Assembly (NCBI RefSeq): GCF_900537115.1
Contig: NZ_UNRG01000002.1
Span: 496,591-560,590 of the forward strand
DNA from: Arthrobacter sp. Alg241-R88
GTDB taxonomy: Bacteria > Actinomycetota > Actinomycetes > Actinomycetales > Micrococcaceae
Reading direction: 5' to 3'
Length of the DNA stretch: 64,000 bases
Each line of letters opens with the position of its first letter. The first letter of the stretch is position 1. The translations under genes and the position numbers were made by a program. Positions 36,130 to 44,145 of the stretch are shown piece after piece. The notes beneath the pieces are model-generated. The model was not told where the DNA came from. It saw only the letters and a list, made by a program, of their open reading frames with translations, and did not search any database.

Positions 36130-37056
36130 GTGCGCCGACTACTAGCAATCCTTCTTCCCGCTCTGCTGCTGTTGACCGCCTGCGGCGGTTCAACCGCGGA
36201 GCCGGAACCCACCAGCAAGTCCGCTGGCGAGACTGCAAAGTTCGACTCCCTCAAACTGACCGAAAACGGGGACAAAAAAGCTCCGGGCGTGGAGTTCACC
36301 AAGCCGCTGGAAGTGGCAGAACCCACCGTCAAGGTGGTCACAGAGGGCGACGGCGACCGCGTGAAGGCGAACCAGATCGCCAACATCTCCATCCTCGCCC
36401 TGAACGGTACGGATGGATCCACTCTCGAGGACACGTTCGCCAGCGAGCCCGAGCCCTTGGAGCTCAACGAGGAATTGAAGACCGGCAGCGAAGTCATCTA
36501 CAACGCGTTTGTGGGCGCCAAGGTTGGTTCCACCCTCGCACTTGCCGTTCCCGGCCAGGCCGCTGCCGCTGGCGGCGAAGCCCAGCCCACGCAGCTGCTG
36601 GTGATCAAGGTTCTTTCCGCCTCCGACGTCACCCCGGTGCTTGAGAAGCCCGAAGGTGAGACAGTCACCCCGCCTGCCGGGCTGCCCACCGTCACTGAGA
36701 AAGACGGCGTTCCGGAGATTTCTGTCGAAGGAGTTGCTGCTCCCACCGCCTTGGTCTCCCAGGACCTCATCAAGGGCAACGGCGCCACTGTCAAGGAGTC
36801 CGACACCCTGACGGTGAACTACGTGGGCGTCAACCTGGTGGGCGGAACGAAGTTCGACTCGAGCTTCGACCGTGGCGAGCCCGCCTCCTTCCCCCTTACC
36901 GGCGTCATCAAGGGCTGGACCCAGGGCCTGGCCGGCAAGACCGTAGGCTCACGCGTCCTGCTGGTGATCCCCAAGGACCTGGCCTACGGCGACGCCGGCC
37001 AGGGCGAAGCCAAGGGTGATCTTGTCTTCGTAGTGGACATCCTCGGAGCCAAGTAG
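36130..37056 (+). CDS. FKBP-type peptidyl-prolyl isomerase lipoprotein
   Basis: About 308 residues from GTG 36130. The lipoprotein signal is VRRLLAILLPALLLLTAC with Cys18. The C-terminal roughly 90 residues form an FKBP domain (VNYVGVNLVGGTKFDSSFDR ... GWTQGLAGKTVGSRVLLVIP ... DLAYGD). Residues about 90-150 look like a second, degenerate FKBP fold (NAFVGAKVGSTLALAVPG) lacking the active-site aromatics. It probably helps fold exported proteins at the outer face of the membrane. A second, cytoplasmic FKBP gene follows. Confidence 0.9.
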   Translation: MRRLLAILLPALLLLTACGGSTAEPEPTSKSAGETAKFDSLKLTENGDKKAPGVEFTKPLEVAEPTVKVVTEGDGDRVKANQIANISILALNGTDGSTLEDTFASEPEPLELNEELKTGSEVIYNAFVGAKVGSTLALAVPGQAAAAGGEAQPTQLLVIKVLSASDVTPVLEKPEGETVTPPAGLPTVTEKDGVPEISVEGVAAPTALVSQDLIKGNGATVKESDTLTVNYVGVNLVGGTKFDSSFDRGEPASFPLTGVIKGWTQGLAGKTVGSRVLLVIPKDLAYGDAGQGEAKGDLVFVVDILGAK

Positions 37057-37131
37057 CAACAATGGCAACAGGCCCGGCCACCGCCGCGGCATCCAAGCAA
37101 CACACCAACTACAGGACATCAAGGAGCAACC

Positions 37132-37527
37132 ATGTCTTTTGGACAGCGGGAATTTGACCGCCAGAAGCCCGAAATCGACTTCCCCGAGGGCGACGTTCCC
37201 ACGGAACTCGTCATCACCGACCTCATCGAGGGGGACGGCCGCGAAGCAAAGGCCGGAGATACCGTTTCCACCCACTACGTCGGAGTCGCCTGGTCCACGG
37301 GTGAGGAATTCGACGCCTCCTGGGGCCGCGGCGCACCGCTGGACTTCCGGGTGGGAGTGGGACAGGTCATCCAGGGCTGGGACCAGGGCCTCCTGGGCAT
37401 GAAGGTTGGCGGCCGTCGCCGCCTCGAAATCCCCTCCGAGCTTGCCTACGGTTCCCGTGGCGCCGGTGGGGCCATCGCTCCCAACGAAGCCCTGATCTTC
37501 GTGGTTGACCTCGTGGGCGTTCGCTGA
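37132..37527 (+). CDS. FKBP-type peptidyl-prolyl cis-trans isomerase (cytoplasmic)
   Basis: 131 residues consisting of a single FKBP domain with STHYVGVAWSTGEEFDASWG, the VIQGWDQGLLGMKVGGRRRL core and ELAYGSRGAGGAIAPNEALI, all typical of active enzymes. There is no signal peptide. It lies 75 bases after the lipoprotein FKBP with AAGGAG upstream, so the pair may be a compartment-separated duplication. Confidence 0.94.
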   Translation: MSFGQREFDRQKPEIDFPEGDVPTELVITDLIEGDGREAKAGDTVSTHYVGVAWSTGEEFDASWGRGAPLDFRVGVGQVIQGWDQGLLGMKVGGRRRLEIPSELAYGSRGAGGAIAPNEALIFVVDLVGVR

Positions 37528-37630
37528 CCCCAGCAGCAATCCGTGCGGAGCGCGGCAGCAACAGGACCATCACATCCTGTTGCTGCCGCGCTTCCTGCGT
37601 TACGGCGCGGAGTTTAGTAACGTAACGAGG

Positions 37631-39637
37631 GTGTCCGCATCCCGTACTGAACGCCTCCTGAACCTGCTGATCGCCCTGCTCAACACGAGGTACGGCCTGC
37701 GCCGGAACGAACTGCGCGAAACGATCTACCGCGACACCCCCGGCAACGAGGCATCCTTTGGCCGCATGTTCGAACGGGACAAAAGCGATCTTCGCAAATT
37801 CGGCTTCGACGTCGAGACGCTGACGGACCTGGGCTGGAGCGAGGATGATCCCGCCACCACCCGCTACCGGATCGGCAAGGAATCCAACCGCTTGCCGGAC
37901 GTCCAGCTCGGGCCGGAGGAGTGGACGGTACTTCTCCTGGCCTCCCAGTTGTGGGAGCGAGCAGCACTGGGCACAGCCGCACAGAGCGCGTTGCGGAAGC
38001 TCCAGGCCTCCGGAGCGATGGCCGACGTCCAACTGCCGGCAGGGGTCCAGCCCAGGATCAAACCCGCCGGCCAGGCCTTCGACGACCTTGTTGCCGCGAT
38101 GCACGCCAAGCACCCCGTCACGTTCACCTATCTTGCAGGCAGTACCGGAACTGAGGAACAACGGACGGTTGAGCCCTGGGGGCTCGGAAGCCGCTTCGGG
38201 CACTGGTACCTTGCCGGCTACGACCGGGCACGGAAGGCACCCCGCCATTTCCGCCTGTCCCGCTTCACCAGCGCGGTGACCATCCTCGAGCGGGAGCAAT
38301 TCACCCCGCCGCGCGACTTCAACATCCGGCAGGAACTGGACCGCCTGCCGGAACTGCCGCTGCGCACCGCCGTCGTGGACGTCCGAAAAGGGCGGCTGCT
38401 GGCACTGCGCGGCCGTGCTGTCGCGCAGGACGTTGCGCTGGAAGCTGCACAGGGCAGCGGCGCCCCAGAACCACCTGGAACGGGCTACGAGCGGATCAGC
38501 CTGGAGTACCGGGACCCGGAGGTCCTGGCCGAAGAGCTCGCTTCCTACGGCCCTGACGCTTTGGCAGTGGCTCCCGCCGAACTCGCCGACGCCGTCCGAC
38601 GCAGGCTTCGCGCCGCAGCAGAGTTCAGCGCCGCCCCTGTCCCCACATTCAGGTTCGCCAGCGCTCCCTCCCGGCCCGTCCGCGCGCGCACCTCGGAGGA
38701 CCAGCTCAAGCGGATGCTCCAGCTGGTGCCCTTCCTGGTCCACAACCAGGGCCTGCACATCGAGGACGTCGCACACCGCTTCGGGATCAGCAGGAAGGAA
38801 CTGGAGGATGATCTGCAAATCCTCATTTGTTCAGGCCTTCCGGAGGGATATCCCGACGATTTGCTGGACATCCAGTGGGAGGACGATCACGTCTACATCA
38901 CCCAGGACCTGGACCTGACCAAACCCGTCCGCTTCACCGTGGAGGAGGCCTGCGCACTCCTGACCGGGCTGGAGACGCTCAACGGGCTGCCGGAGGTAGC
39001 AGAGGGCGGCGCCCTGGAATCGGTGACGCTCAAGCTCCTGGCGGCCGCGGGCGAGGAAGGGCTCCGGGCAGCTTCCCTTGCCGGCCCGGAAATGGCACCG
39101 GCAGATGCCGCGACACACTCCACGGTACGGCAAGCCATCGAGTCCGGATCCCAGCTGCGCCTGACGTACCTGGCCCCGCAACGGGACAGCGTCTCGGAAC
39201 GCGACGTCGACCCGCTCCGCCTCTATTCGCTGGACAACATCTGGTACTTCGAGGCCTACTGCCATTCCGTTGAAGGGCTGCGGAATTTCCGGCTGGACCG
39301 CGTCCAGGACCTCCATCCGAACGGGCGGCCGGTGCCGGCCGGAACAACCCCCGCCGAGGGGGTTCCGGCGAAGCTCTTCACCGCCAGGGACGACGATACG
39401 GTCGTTACCGTCCAGCTCACCCGGCAGGGGAGGGGGTTGGCCGACGACTATTACGCGGAACGTACGGCCGAGCTCGACGACGGCGGGCTGGTTGCTGATA
39501 TCCGGTTCGGCAACACCGCCTGGCTTCCGATGTTCGTGGCCCAGCATGGCGGTTCCGCCCGGATCCTGGCCCCGGTGGAACTGGCCGACGCGGCCGGCAC
39601 ATGGCTGGCGGCGTCCCTGGCCCGGTACGGCGGCTAG
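37631..39637 (+). CDS. pafBC: PafBC-type WYL domain transcriptional activator (fused PafB-PafC)
   Basis: About 668 residues holding two copies of the module winged-HTH + WYL + C-terminal extension. Copy one starts RTERLLNLLIALLNTRYGLR with its WYL part near TFTYLAGSTGTEEQRTVEPW; copy two starts near residue 355 (SEDQLKRMLQLVPFLVHNQG) with its WYL part near LRLTYLAPQRDSVSERDVDP. In mycobacteria these are two genes, pafB and pafC, encoding the activator of the LexA-independent DNA-damage response; a natural fusion is known in Arthrobacter. GTG 37631 is the likely start. Confidence 0.93.
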   Translation: MSASRTERLLNLLIALLNTRYGLRRNELRETIYRDTPGNEASFGRMFERDKSDLRKFGFDVETLTDLGWSEDDPATTRYRIGKESNRLPDVQLGPEEWTVLLLASQLWERAALGTAAQSALRKLQASGAMADVQLPAGVQPRIKPAGQAFDDLVAAMHAKHPVTFTYLAGSTGTEEQRTVEPWGLGSRFGHWYLAGYDRARKAPRHFRLSRFTSAVTILEREQFTPPRDFNIRQELDRLPELPLRTAVVDVRKGRLLALRGRAVAQDVALEAAQGSGAPEPPGTGYERISLEYRDPEVLAEELASYGPDALAVAPAELADAVRRRLRAAAEFSAAPVPTFRFASAPSRPVRARTSEDQLKRMLQLVPFLVHNQGLHIEDVAHRFGISRKELEDDLQILICSGLPEGYPDDLLDIQWEDDHVYITQDLDLTKPVRFTVEEACALLTGLETLNGLPEVAEGGALESVTLKLLAAAGEEGLRAASLAGPEMAPADAATHSTVRQAIESGSQLRLTYLAPQRDSVSERDVDPLRLYSLDNIWYFEAYCHSVEGLRNFRLDRVQDLHPNGRPVPAGTTPAEGVPAKLFTARDDDTVVTVQLTRQGRGLADDYYAERTAELDDGGLVADIRFGNTAWLPMFVAQHGGSARILAPVELADAAGTWLAASLARYGG

Positions 39638-39640
39638 ACT
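39635..39640 (+). promoter_or_regulatory. -10 box (TAGACT) overlapping the pafBC stop, leaderless
   Basis: TAGACT starts with the pafBC stop codon TAG and ends 7 bases before the ATG at 39648. Confidence 0.4.
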
Positions 39641-39647
39641 TCTCAGC

Positions 39648-39995
39648 ATGCCTTGGTGGTCCTGGATTTTGATATGGGTAGCGCTTGTTGCGCTCTCGCT
39701 TCTCCTCTACGTCTTTTTGGGCTTCCGGCTGTTCCGCCAGTTCATGGCCACGCTCAAGGACTTGGGGGCAGCCGGTGAAAAACTGGGGCAGTTGGGCCCC
39801 ACCGAGCAGCCGGACGTGTCCCCGGATCCAGCGAAGCCGCAGCCGGGTTCCGCAGTTTTTGCCTCCCCGACCGTCATGCGACATGATTACGAGGCATCCA
39901 AGTCGTCCCGACGGGAAGAACGCCGCCTCAAACGAGTGCAGCGCAAGGCGGACCGGGGTCAGCCGCAGGCGCTCGGCGATCTGGACTTCACATAG
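39648..39995 (+). CDS. Single-pass membrane protein, hypothetical, between pafBC and tatA
   Basis: 115 residues: one N-terminal hydrophobic helix (WILIWVALVALSLLLYVFLG, residues 6-25) followed by a soluble, charged tail with a basic coiled segment (SSRREERRLKRVQRKADRG). It lies between pafBC and tatA, a position where I recall small membrane proteins in related genomes, but I do not know a function. Its composition vaguely resembles TatB (one helix plus charged amphipathic tail), but the TatB glycine/proline hinge is not seen. Confidence 0.7.
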   Translation: MPWWSWILIWVALVALSLLLYVFLGFRLFRQFMATLKDLGAAGEKLGQLGPTEQPDVSPDPAKPQPGSAVFASPTVMRHDYEASKSSRREERRLKRVQRKADRGQPQALGDLDFT

Positions 39996-40027
39996 AAGTA
40001 AAATGTACTTAGACGAAAGGATTTCCC

Positions 40028-40300
40028 GTGGGAAGACTGTTTGATGGCCCCTGGCCCATCGTAATTATCATCGTTGTTGCTTTGCTTCTTTTTGCCGCGC
40101 CCAAACTTCCGGCGATGGCACGCAGCCTGGGCCAGTCCATGCGGATTATCAAATCCGAGGTCAAGGAAATGAAGAACGACGGCAAGACCGACTCCACTGA
40201 CGCCTCCGGTCCGGTGGAGGGCACCATCGTCAACCACCCCAAGGCGAAGCCCGGCGAGCCGACAGACGGCACTGACGTTCCGCCGTCGAACCGCGCCTGA
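40028..40300 (+). CDS. tatA: Sec-independent (Tat) translocase subunit TatA
   Basis: 90 residues with the TatA plan: a short transmembrane helix (WPIVIIIVVALLLFAAPKLP), a hinge, and an amphipathic helix (MARSLGQSMRIIKSEVKEM), then a polar tail. TatA oligomers form the pore for folded proteins with twin-Arg signals. GTG start at 40028 with GAAAGGA upstream; tatC follows after 6 bases. Confidence 0.95.
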   Translation: MGRLFDGPWPIVIIIVVALLLFAAPKLPAMARSLGQSMRIIKSEVKEMKNDGKTDSTDASGPVEGTIVNHPKAKPGEPTDGTDVPPSNRA

Positions 40301-40306
40301 CCCCCA

Positions 40307-41143
40307 GTGGCACTGTCGCGGGCCCGTAAAGCCAACCCCGAAGGGCGCATGGCTCTTTGGGACCACCTCAAGGAGCTGAAAAACCGGCTGATCAAGTCGG
40401 CTATCGGCGTCGTCATTGGCGGCATCGGAGGCTGGATACTTTACGATCCGCTGCTGAAGGCGCTGGCCGATCCGGTCAACCGCATCTCCCAGCAAACCGG
40501 CGGGCTCTCGGCGATCAACTTCGGAACCATCGCCTCGCCGTTCGACTTCAAGCTCCAGATGTCGCTCCTGATTGGGGTGGTCATTTCCAGTCCCATCTGG
40601 ATCTACCAGCTGTGGGCGTTCATCACCCCGGGCCTGACCTCCAAGGAGCGTCGGTACACCCTCGGGTATATGGCGGCCGCCGTCCCGTTGTTCCTTGCCG
40701 GTATCTGGGCAGGATGGCTCGTGGTGCCGCAGGTGGTCCGGGCACTGACACAGTTCACGCCGGACGGCTCATCCAGCGTGATTGATGCGCGCACGTACAT
40801 TGAGTTCGTGACGCGAATGGTCCTGGTGCTGGGGATCGCTTTCCTGGTCCCCGTGGTGCTGGTGGGCATCAACATGGCCGGTGTTATCTCCGGCCAAACC
40901 ATCCTCAAGGCCTGGCGCATCACTGTGTTCCTGGTGTTTGTCCTGGCGGCTATTGCTGCTCCGGGCGCCGACGCCATCTCCATGTTTATGCTCGCCGGCC
41001 CGCTGCTGGTGCTCTTTTTCGCGGCCATCGGGATCTGCCTGATGAATGACAAGCGCAGGGAGCGCCGCCAGGCCAAGCGCATGGCCGAGACTGATGCCAC
41101 AGCGGACATCGCCACCCCGGGCAGTGAGCTGAAGAACCTCTAG
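40307..41143 (+). CDS. tatC: Sec-independent (Tat) translocase subunit TatC
   Basis: A 278-residue protein with six transmembrane helices and the TatC N-terminal signature (MALWDHLKELKNRLIKSAIG). The conserved SSPIWIYQLWAFITPGLTSK loop recognises the signal peptide with its Glu/Gln partners. The C-terminus has a basic tail (NDKRRERRQAKRMAE). GTG start; co-transcribed with tatA. Confidence 0.96.
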   Translation: MALSRARKANPEGRMALWDHLKELKNRLIKSAIGVVIGGIGGWILYDPLLKALADPVNRISQQTGGLSAINFGTIASPFDFKLQMSLLIGVVISSPIWIYQLWAFITPGLTSKERRYTLGYMAAAVPLFLAGIWAGWLVVPQVVRALTQFTPDGSSSVIDARTYIEFVTRMVLVLGIAFLVPVVLVGINMAGVISGQTILKAWRITVFLVFVLAAIAAPGADAISMFMLAGPLLVLFFAAIGICLMNDKRRERRQAKRMAETDATADIATPGSELKNL

Positions 41144-41151
41144 GCTCCTAT

Positions 41152-41157
41152 TAGGCT
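41152..41157 (+). promoter_or_regulatory. -10 box (TAGGCT) of helY, leaderless
   Basis: TAGGCT with 6 bases to the ATG at 41164. A second TAGGCT (41141-41146) overlaps the tatC stop. Confidence 0.5.
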
Positions 41158-41163
41158 TGGGTT

Positions 41164-44094
41164 ATGTCCTCCAACGACGGTTCGTTCCAGCCCAGGCCAT
41201 TCCCGACCGGCCCCAGCGATCCTGAAGAGTTATCGCCGGCCGAGAGGTACCGTGCCAGCGCCGAACGAAGGGCAGAAGCGGCCACCTACCTCGGTGCTTT
41301 CTCCCGCACCCTGGACTTCGAGCTCGACGACTTCCAGCGCCAAGCCTGCCGTTCCCTGCAGGAGGGCAGGGGCGTGCTGGTCGCAGCGCCCACCGGGGCC
41401 GGAAAAACCATCGTTGGCGAGTTCGCGATCTACCTGGCGCTCCAACGGGGCCTGAAGGCGTTTTACACCACACCCATCAAGGCGCTGAGCAACCAGAAGT
41501 TCACCGAGCTCAGTGACAAGTATGGCGCCGACAGTGTGGGCCTGCTGACCGGCGACACCAGCATCAACGGTGATGCCCCCGTGGTGGTAATGACCACAGA
41601 GGTCCTGCGCAACATGCTCTACGCCGATTCGGCAACCCTTGGCGACCTGGGCTACGTGGTGATGGACGAGGTGCACTACCTTGCCGACCGCTTCCGCGGC
41701 GCGGTCTGGGAAGAGGTCATCATCCACCTCCCCAGCGAAGTGCAGGTGGCCTCCCTCAGCGCCACCGTGTCCAATGCCGAGGAATTCGGCGCCTGGCTTG
41801 ATACCGTCCGCGGCGATACAGACATCATTGTGTCCGAACACCGGCCCGTGCCGCTGTGGCAGCACGTTATGGTGGGCCGCCAGATCATGGACCTCTTTGC
41901 CGGCGAAACCACCTTCGACGAGATCGCTCCACCGGTGGACTCCGACGAGGCTCAAGAGAACTCCAGCAAGGACAGGGCAAAGAGCCGGGGCTTCGACGTC
42001 AACCCCGATCTCCTCACCGTGGCCCGCAGCGAAAGCATGCAGAGCTTCCGCGCCCGGTCTGCGCCCAACGGCCGCGGCCAGCGCGGCAGGCGCGGGAACG
42101 ACCGGCCGGGCCGGGGCGGAGACGAACGGGGTGTGCGGCCGGCCAGCCGGCCCCAGGTGATCGCAAGCCTTGACCGCATGGACCTCCTGCCGGCCATCAC
42201 CTTCATCTTCTCCCGCGCCGGTTGTGACGCTGCCGTTGCCCAATGCGTCGGTTCCGGACTGTGGCTCACCACGGAAAAAGAGCAGCGGATCATCGCCGAG
42301 CGCGTGGACGAGGCCGGCCATGACATTCCCCCGGACGACCTGGACGTTCTGGGCTTCTGGACCTGGCGGGACGGCCTCCTTCGCGGTTTCGCGGCGCACC
42401 ACGCCGGGATGCTGCCCACGTTCAAGGAAGTAGTGGAAAAGCTCTTCGCGGACGGCCTGGTGAAGGCCGTTTTCGCCACCGAGACACTTGCCCTTGGCGT
42501 CAACATGCCGGCCCGGTCCGTTGTGCTCGAAAAACTGGACAAGTTCAACGGTGAAGCGCACGTGGACATCACTGCGGGGGAGTACACCCAGCTGACCGGC
42601 CGCGCCGGCCGCCGCGGCATCGACGTCGAAGGCCACGCTGTGGTGCTGTGGCAGCCGGGTACGGACCCGACGGCGGTCGCAGGCCTGGCGTCACGGCGTA
42701 CCTACCCCCTGAATTCCAGCTTCAGGCCCACCTACAACATGAGCATCAACCTCCTGGCCCAATTCGGCCGGGTCAGGGCCCGCGAGATCCTGGAGTCCTC
42801 CTTCGCCCAGTTCCAGGCCGACCGCTCTGTGGTCGGCCTGGCACGGCAGGTCCGCAGCCGCGAGGAATCGCTGGCCGGCTACGCGAAATCGATGACCTGC
42901 CACCTCGGGGACTTCACGGAGTACGCGCGGTTGCGCCGGGAGCTCTCCGACGCCGAGAATGCCACCTCCCGCACCAAGTCACGGGCCCGGAAGTCGCTCA
43001 GCGATGATTCGCTGGCGCGTCTGCTTCCCGGCGACGTTGTGCACGTTCCGGGCGGCCGGGCCCCTGGTCCCGCGATTGTGCTGAGCTCGGACCACAGCAG
43101 CCGGGAGCCGCGCCCTGCCGTGCTGACCCTGGACAACCAGCTGCGCCGCATCGGGACCGATGACCTGGAAGGTCCCATCGCACCGGTCACGCGCATCCGC
43201 ATCCCCAAGTCCTTCAACGCCAAGGTTCCCAAGTCCCGGCGCGACCTCGCATCCTCGGCCCGGAACGCGCTGCGGGAAAACCGCCCGCCTGCACCCGGCA
43301 ACAACCGCAACAACGACTTCGGCCTCGCCACCGCCCTGCCGAACCAGGAAAAACGGATCGCCGACCTTCGACGGGCACTGCGCGCCCACCCCTGCCACGG
43401 GTGCAGCGAACGGGAGGACCATGCCCGCTGGTCGGAACGCTGGTGGAAGCTCCGGCGGGAAACGGATGGGCTGGTCCGGCAGATCCAGGGCCGCACCAAC
43501 ACCATCGCCAAGACGTTCGACCGGGTCTGCGACGTCCTGTCCTCCTACGGCTACCTTGAACCGACTACCGACGGCAGACTGATCATCAGCTCCGACGGGC
43601 AGAGGCTGCGGCGGATTTACGGCGAAAAGGACCTGCTGATTTCCCAATCCCTTCGGCTGGGCGCCTTCAATGACCTTGACGCCGCGGAGATCGCGGCCCT
43701 TGCCAGCGTCCTGGTGTACCAGGCCAAGCGCGAGGACCGGGGGCTGCGCCCGCGGATGCCGAGCGTCTCCCTGGAGACCTCGGTGGACATCGTGGTGCGC
43801 GAATGGTCTGCCCTGGAGGATACGGAAGAGGAAAACAAGCTTCCGTTGACCGGCGAACCCGAGCTGGGCCTGGTGTGGCCGATCTACAAGTGGGCACGTG
43901 GCCGGCACCTGCAGGACGTCCTGAGCGGCACCGATCTTGCGGCCGGAGACTTCGTCCGCTGGGTGAAGCAGGTGGTTGACCTGCTGGACCAGCTCGCAAA
44001 GATCCCTGGCCTGGATCCCCGCCTCGCACGCCTTTGCTCCGACGCCATCTCGCTGATCCGCCGCGGCGTCGTGGCCTACTCTTCCGTTCTCTGA
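41164..44094 (+). CDS. helY: DEAD/DEAH-box RNA helicase, Ski2/Mtr4-like (HelY)
   Basis: A 976-residue superfamily 2 helicase. Motif I is AAPTGAGKTIVGEF, motif II is DEVHYLADRFRG, motif III SLSATVSN and motif VI QLTGRAGRRGID. A Gly/Arg-rich insertion (about residues 295-330) separates the two RecA-like domains, and a long C-terminal helical region of the rRNA-processing arch type follows. Likely functions in RNA turnover or processing. The tatA-tatC-helY order is the same as in M. tuberculosis (Rv2094c-Rv2092c). Confidence 0.94.
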   Translation: MSSNDGSFQPRPFPTGPSDPEELSPAERYRASAERRAEAATYLGAFSRTLDFELDDFQRQACRSLQEGRGVLVAAPTGAGKTIVGEFAIYLALQRGLKAFYTTPIKALSNQKFTELSDKYGADSVGLLTGDTSINGDAPVVVMTTEVLRNMLYADSATLGDLGYVVMDEVHYLADRFRGAVWEEVIIHLPSEVQVASLSATVSNAEEFGAWLDTVRGDTDIIVSEHRPVPLWQHVMVGRQIMDLFAGETTFDEIAPPVDSDEAQENSSKDRAKSRGFDVNPDLLTVARSESMQSFRARSAPNGRGQRGRRGNDRPGRGGDERGVRPASRPQVIASLDRMDLLPAITFIFSRAGCDAAVAQCVGSGLWLTTEKEQRIIAERVDEAGHDIPPDDLDVLGFWTWRDGLLRGFAAHHAGMLPTFKEVVEKLFADGLVKAVFATETLALGVNMPARSVVLEKLDKFNGEAHVDITAGEYTQLTGRAGRRGIDVEGHAVVLWQPGTDPTAVAGLASRRTYPLNSSFRPTYNMSINLLAQFGRVRAREILESSFAQFQADRSVVGLARQVRSREESLAGYAKSMTCHLGDFTEYARLRRELSDAENATSRTKSRARKSLSDDSLARLLPGDVVHVPGGRAPGPAIVLSSDHSSREPRPAVLTLDNQLRRIGTDDLEGPIAPVTRIRIPKSFNAKVPKSRRDLASSARNALRENRPPAPGNNRNNDFGLATALPNQEKRIADLRRALRAHPCHGCSEREDHARWSERWWKLRRETDGLVRQIQGRTNTIAKTFDRVCDVLSSYGYLEPTTDGRLIISSDGQRLRRIYGEKDLLISQSLRLGAFNDLDAAEIAALASVLVYQAKREDRGLRPRMPSVSLETSVDIVVREWSALEDTEEENKLPLTGEPELGLVWPIYKWARGRHLQDVLSGTDLAAGDFVRWVKQVVDLLDQLAKIPGLDPRLARLCSDAISLIRRGVVAYSSVL

Positions 44095-44145
44095 CCTACC
44101 GCCCGCTGCTGCGGGCCGTCCTATTTCCAGGAGTTCTGCTTACCT

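Noticed and set aside
37367..38818. A 483-codon minus-strand open frame across the second FKBP and pafBC genes
   Set aside because: Antisense shadow; no recognisable motifs and the opposite strand encodes well-defined domains.
39648..39995. The small membrane protein before tatA as TatB
   Set aside because: It has one helix and a charged tail, but lacks the short amphipathic helix and hinge directly after the membrane helix, and actinobacterial tatB is usually elsewhere (next to sigE/htrA).
41230..42636. A 468-codon minus-strand open frame opposite helY
   Set aside because: Antisense shadow of helicase motifs; composition is typical of reversed high-GC coding sequence.
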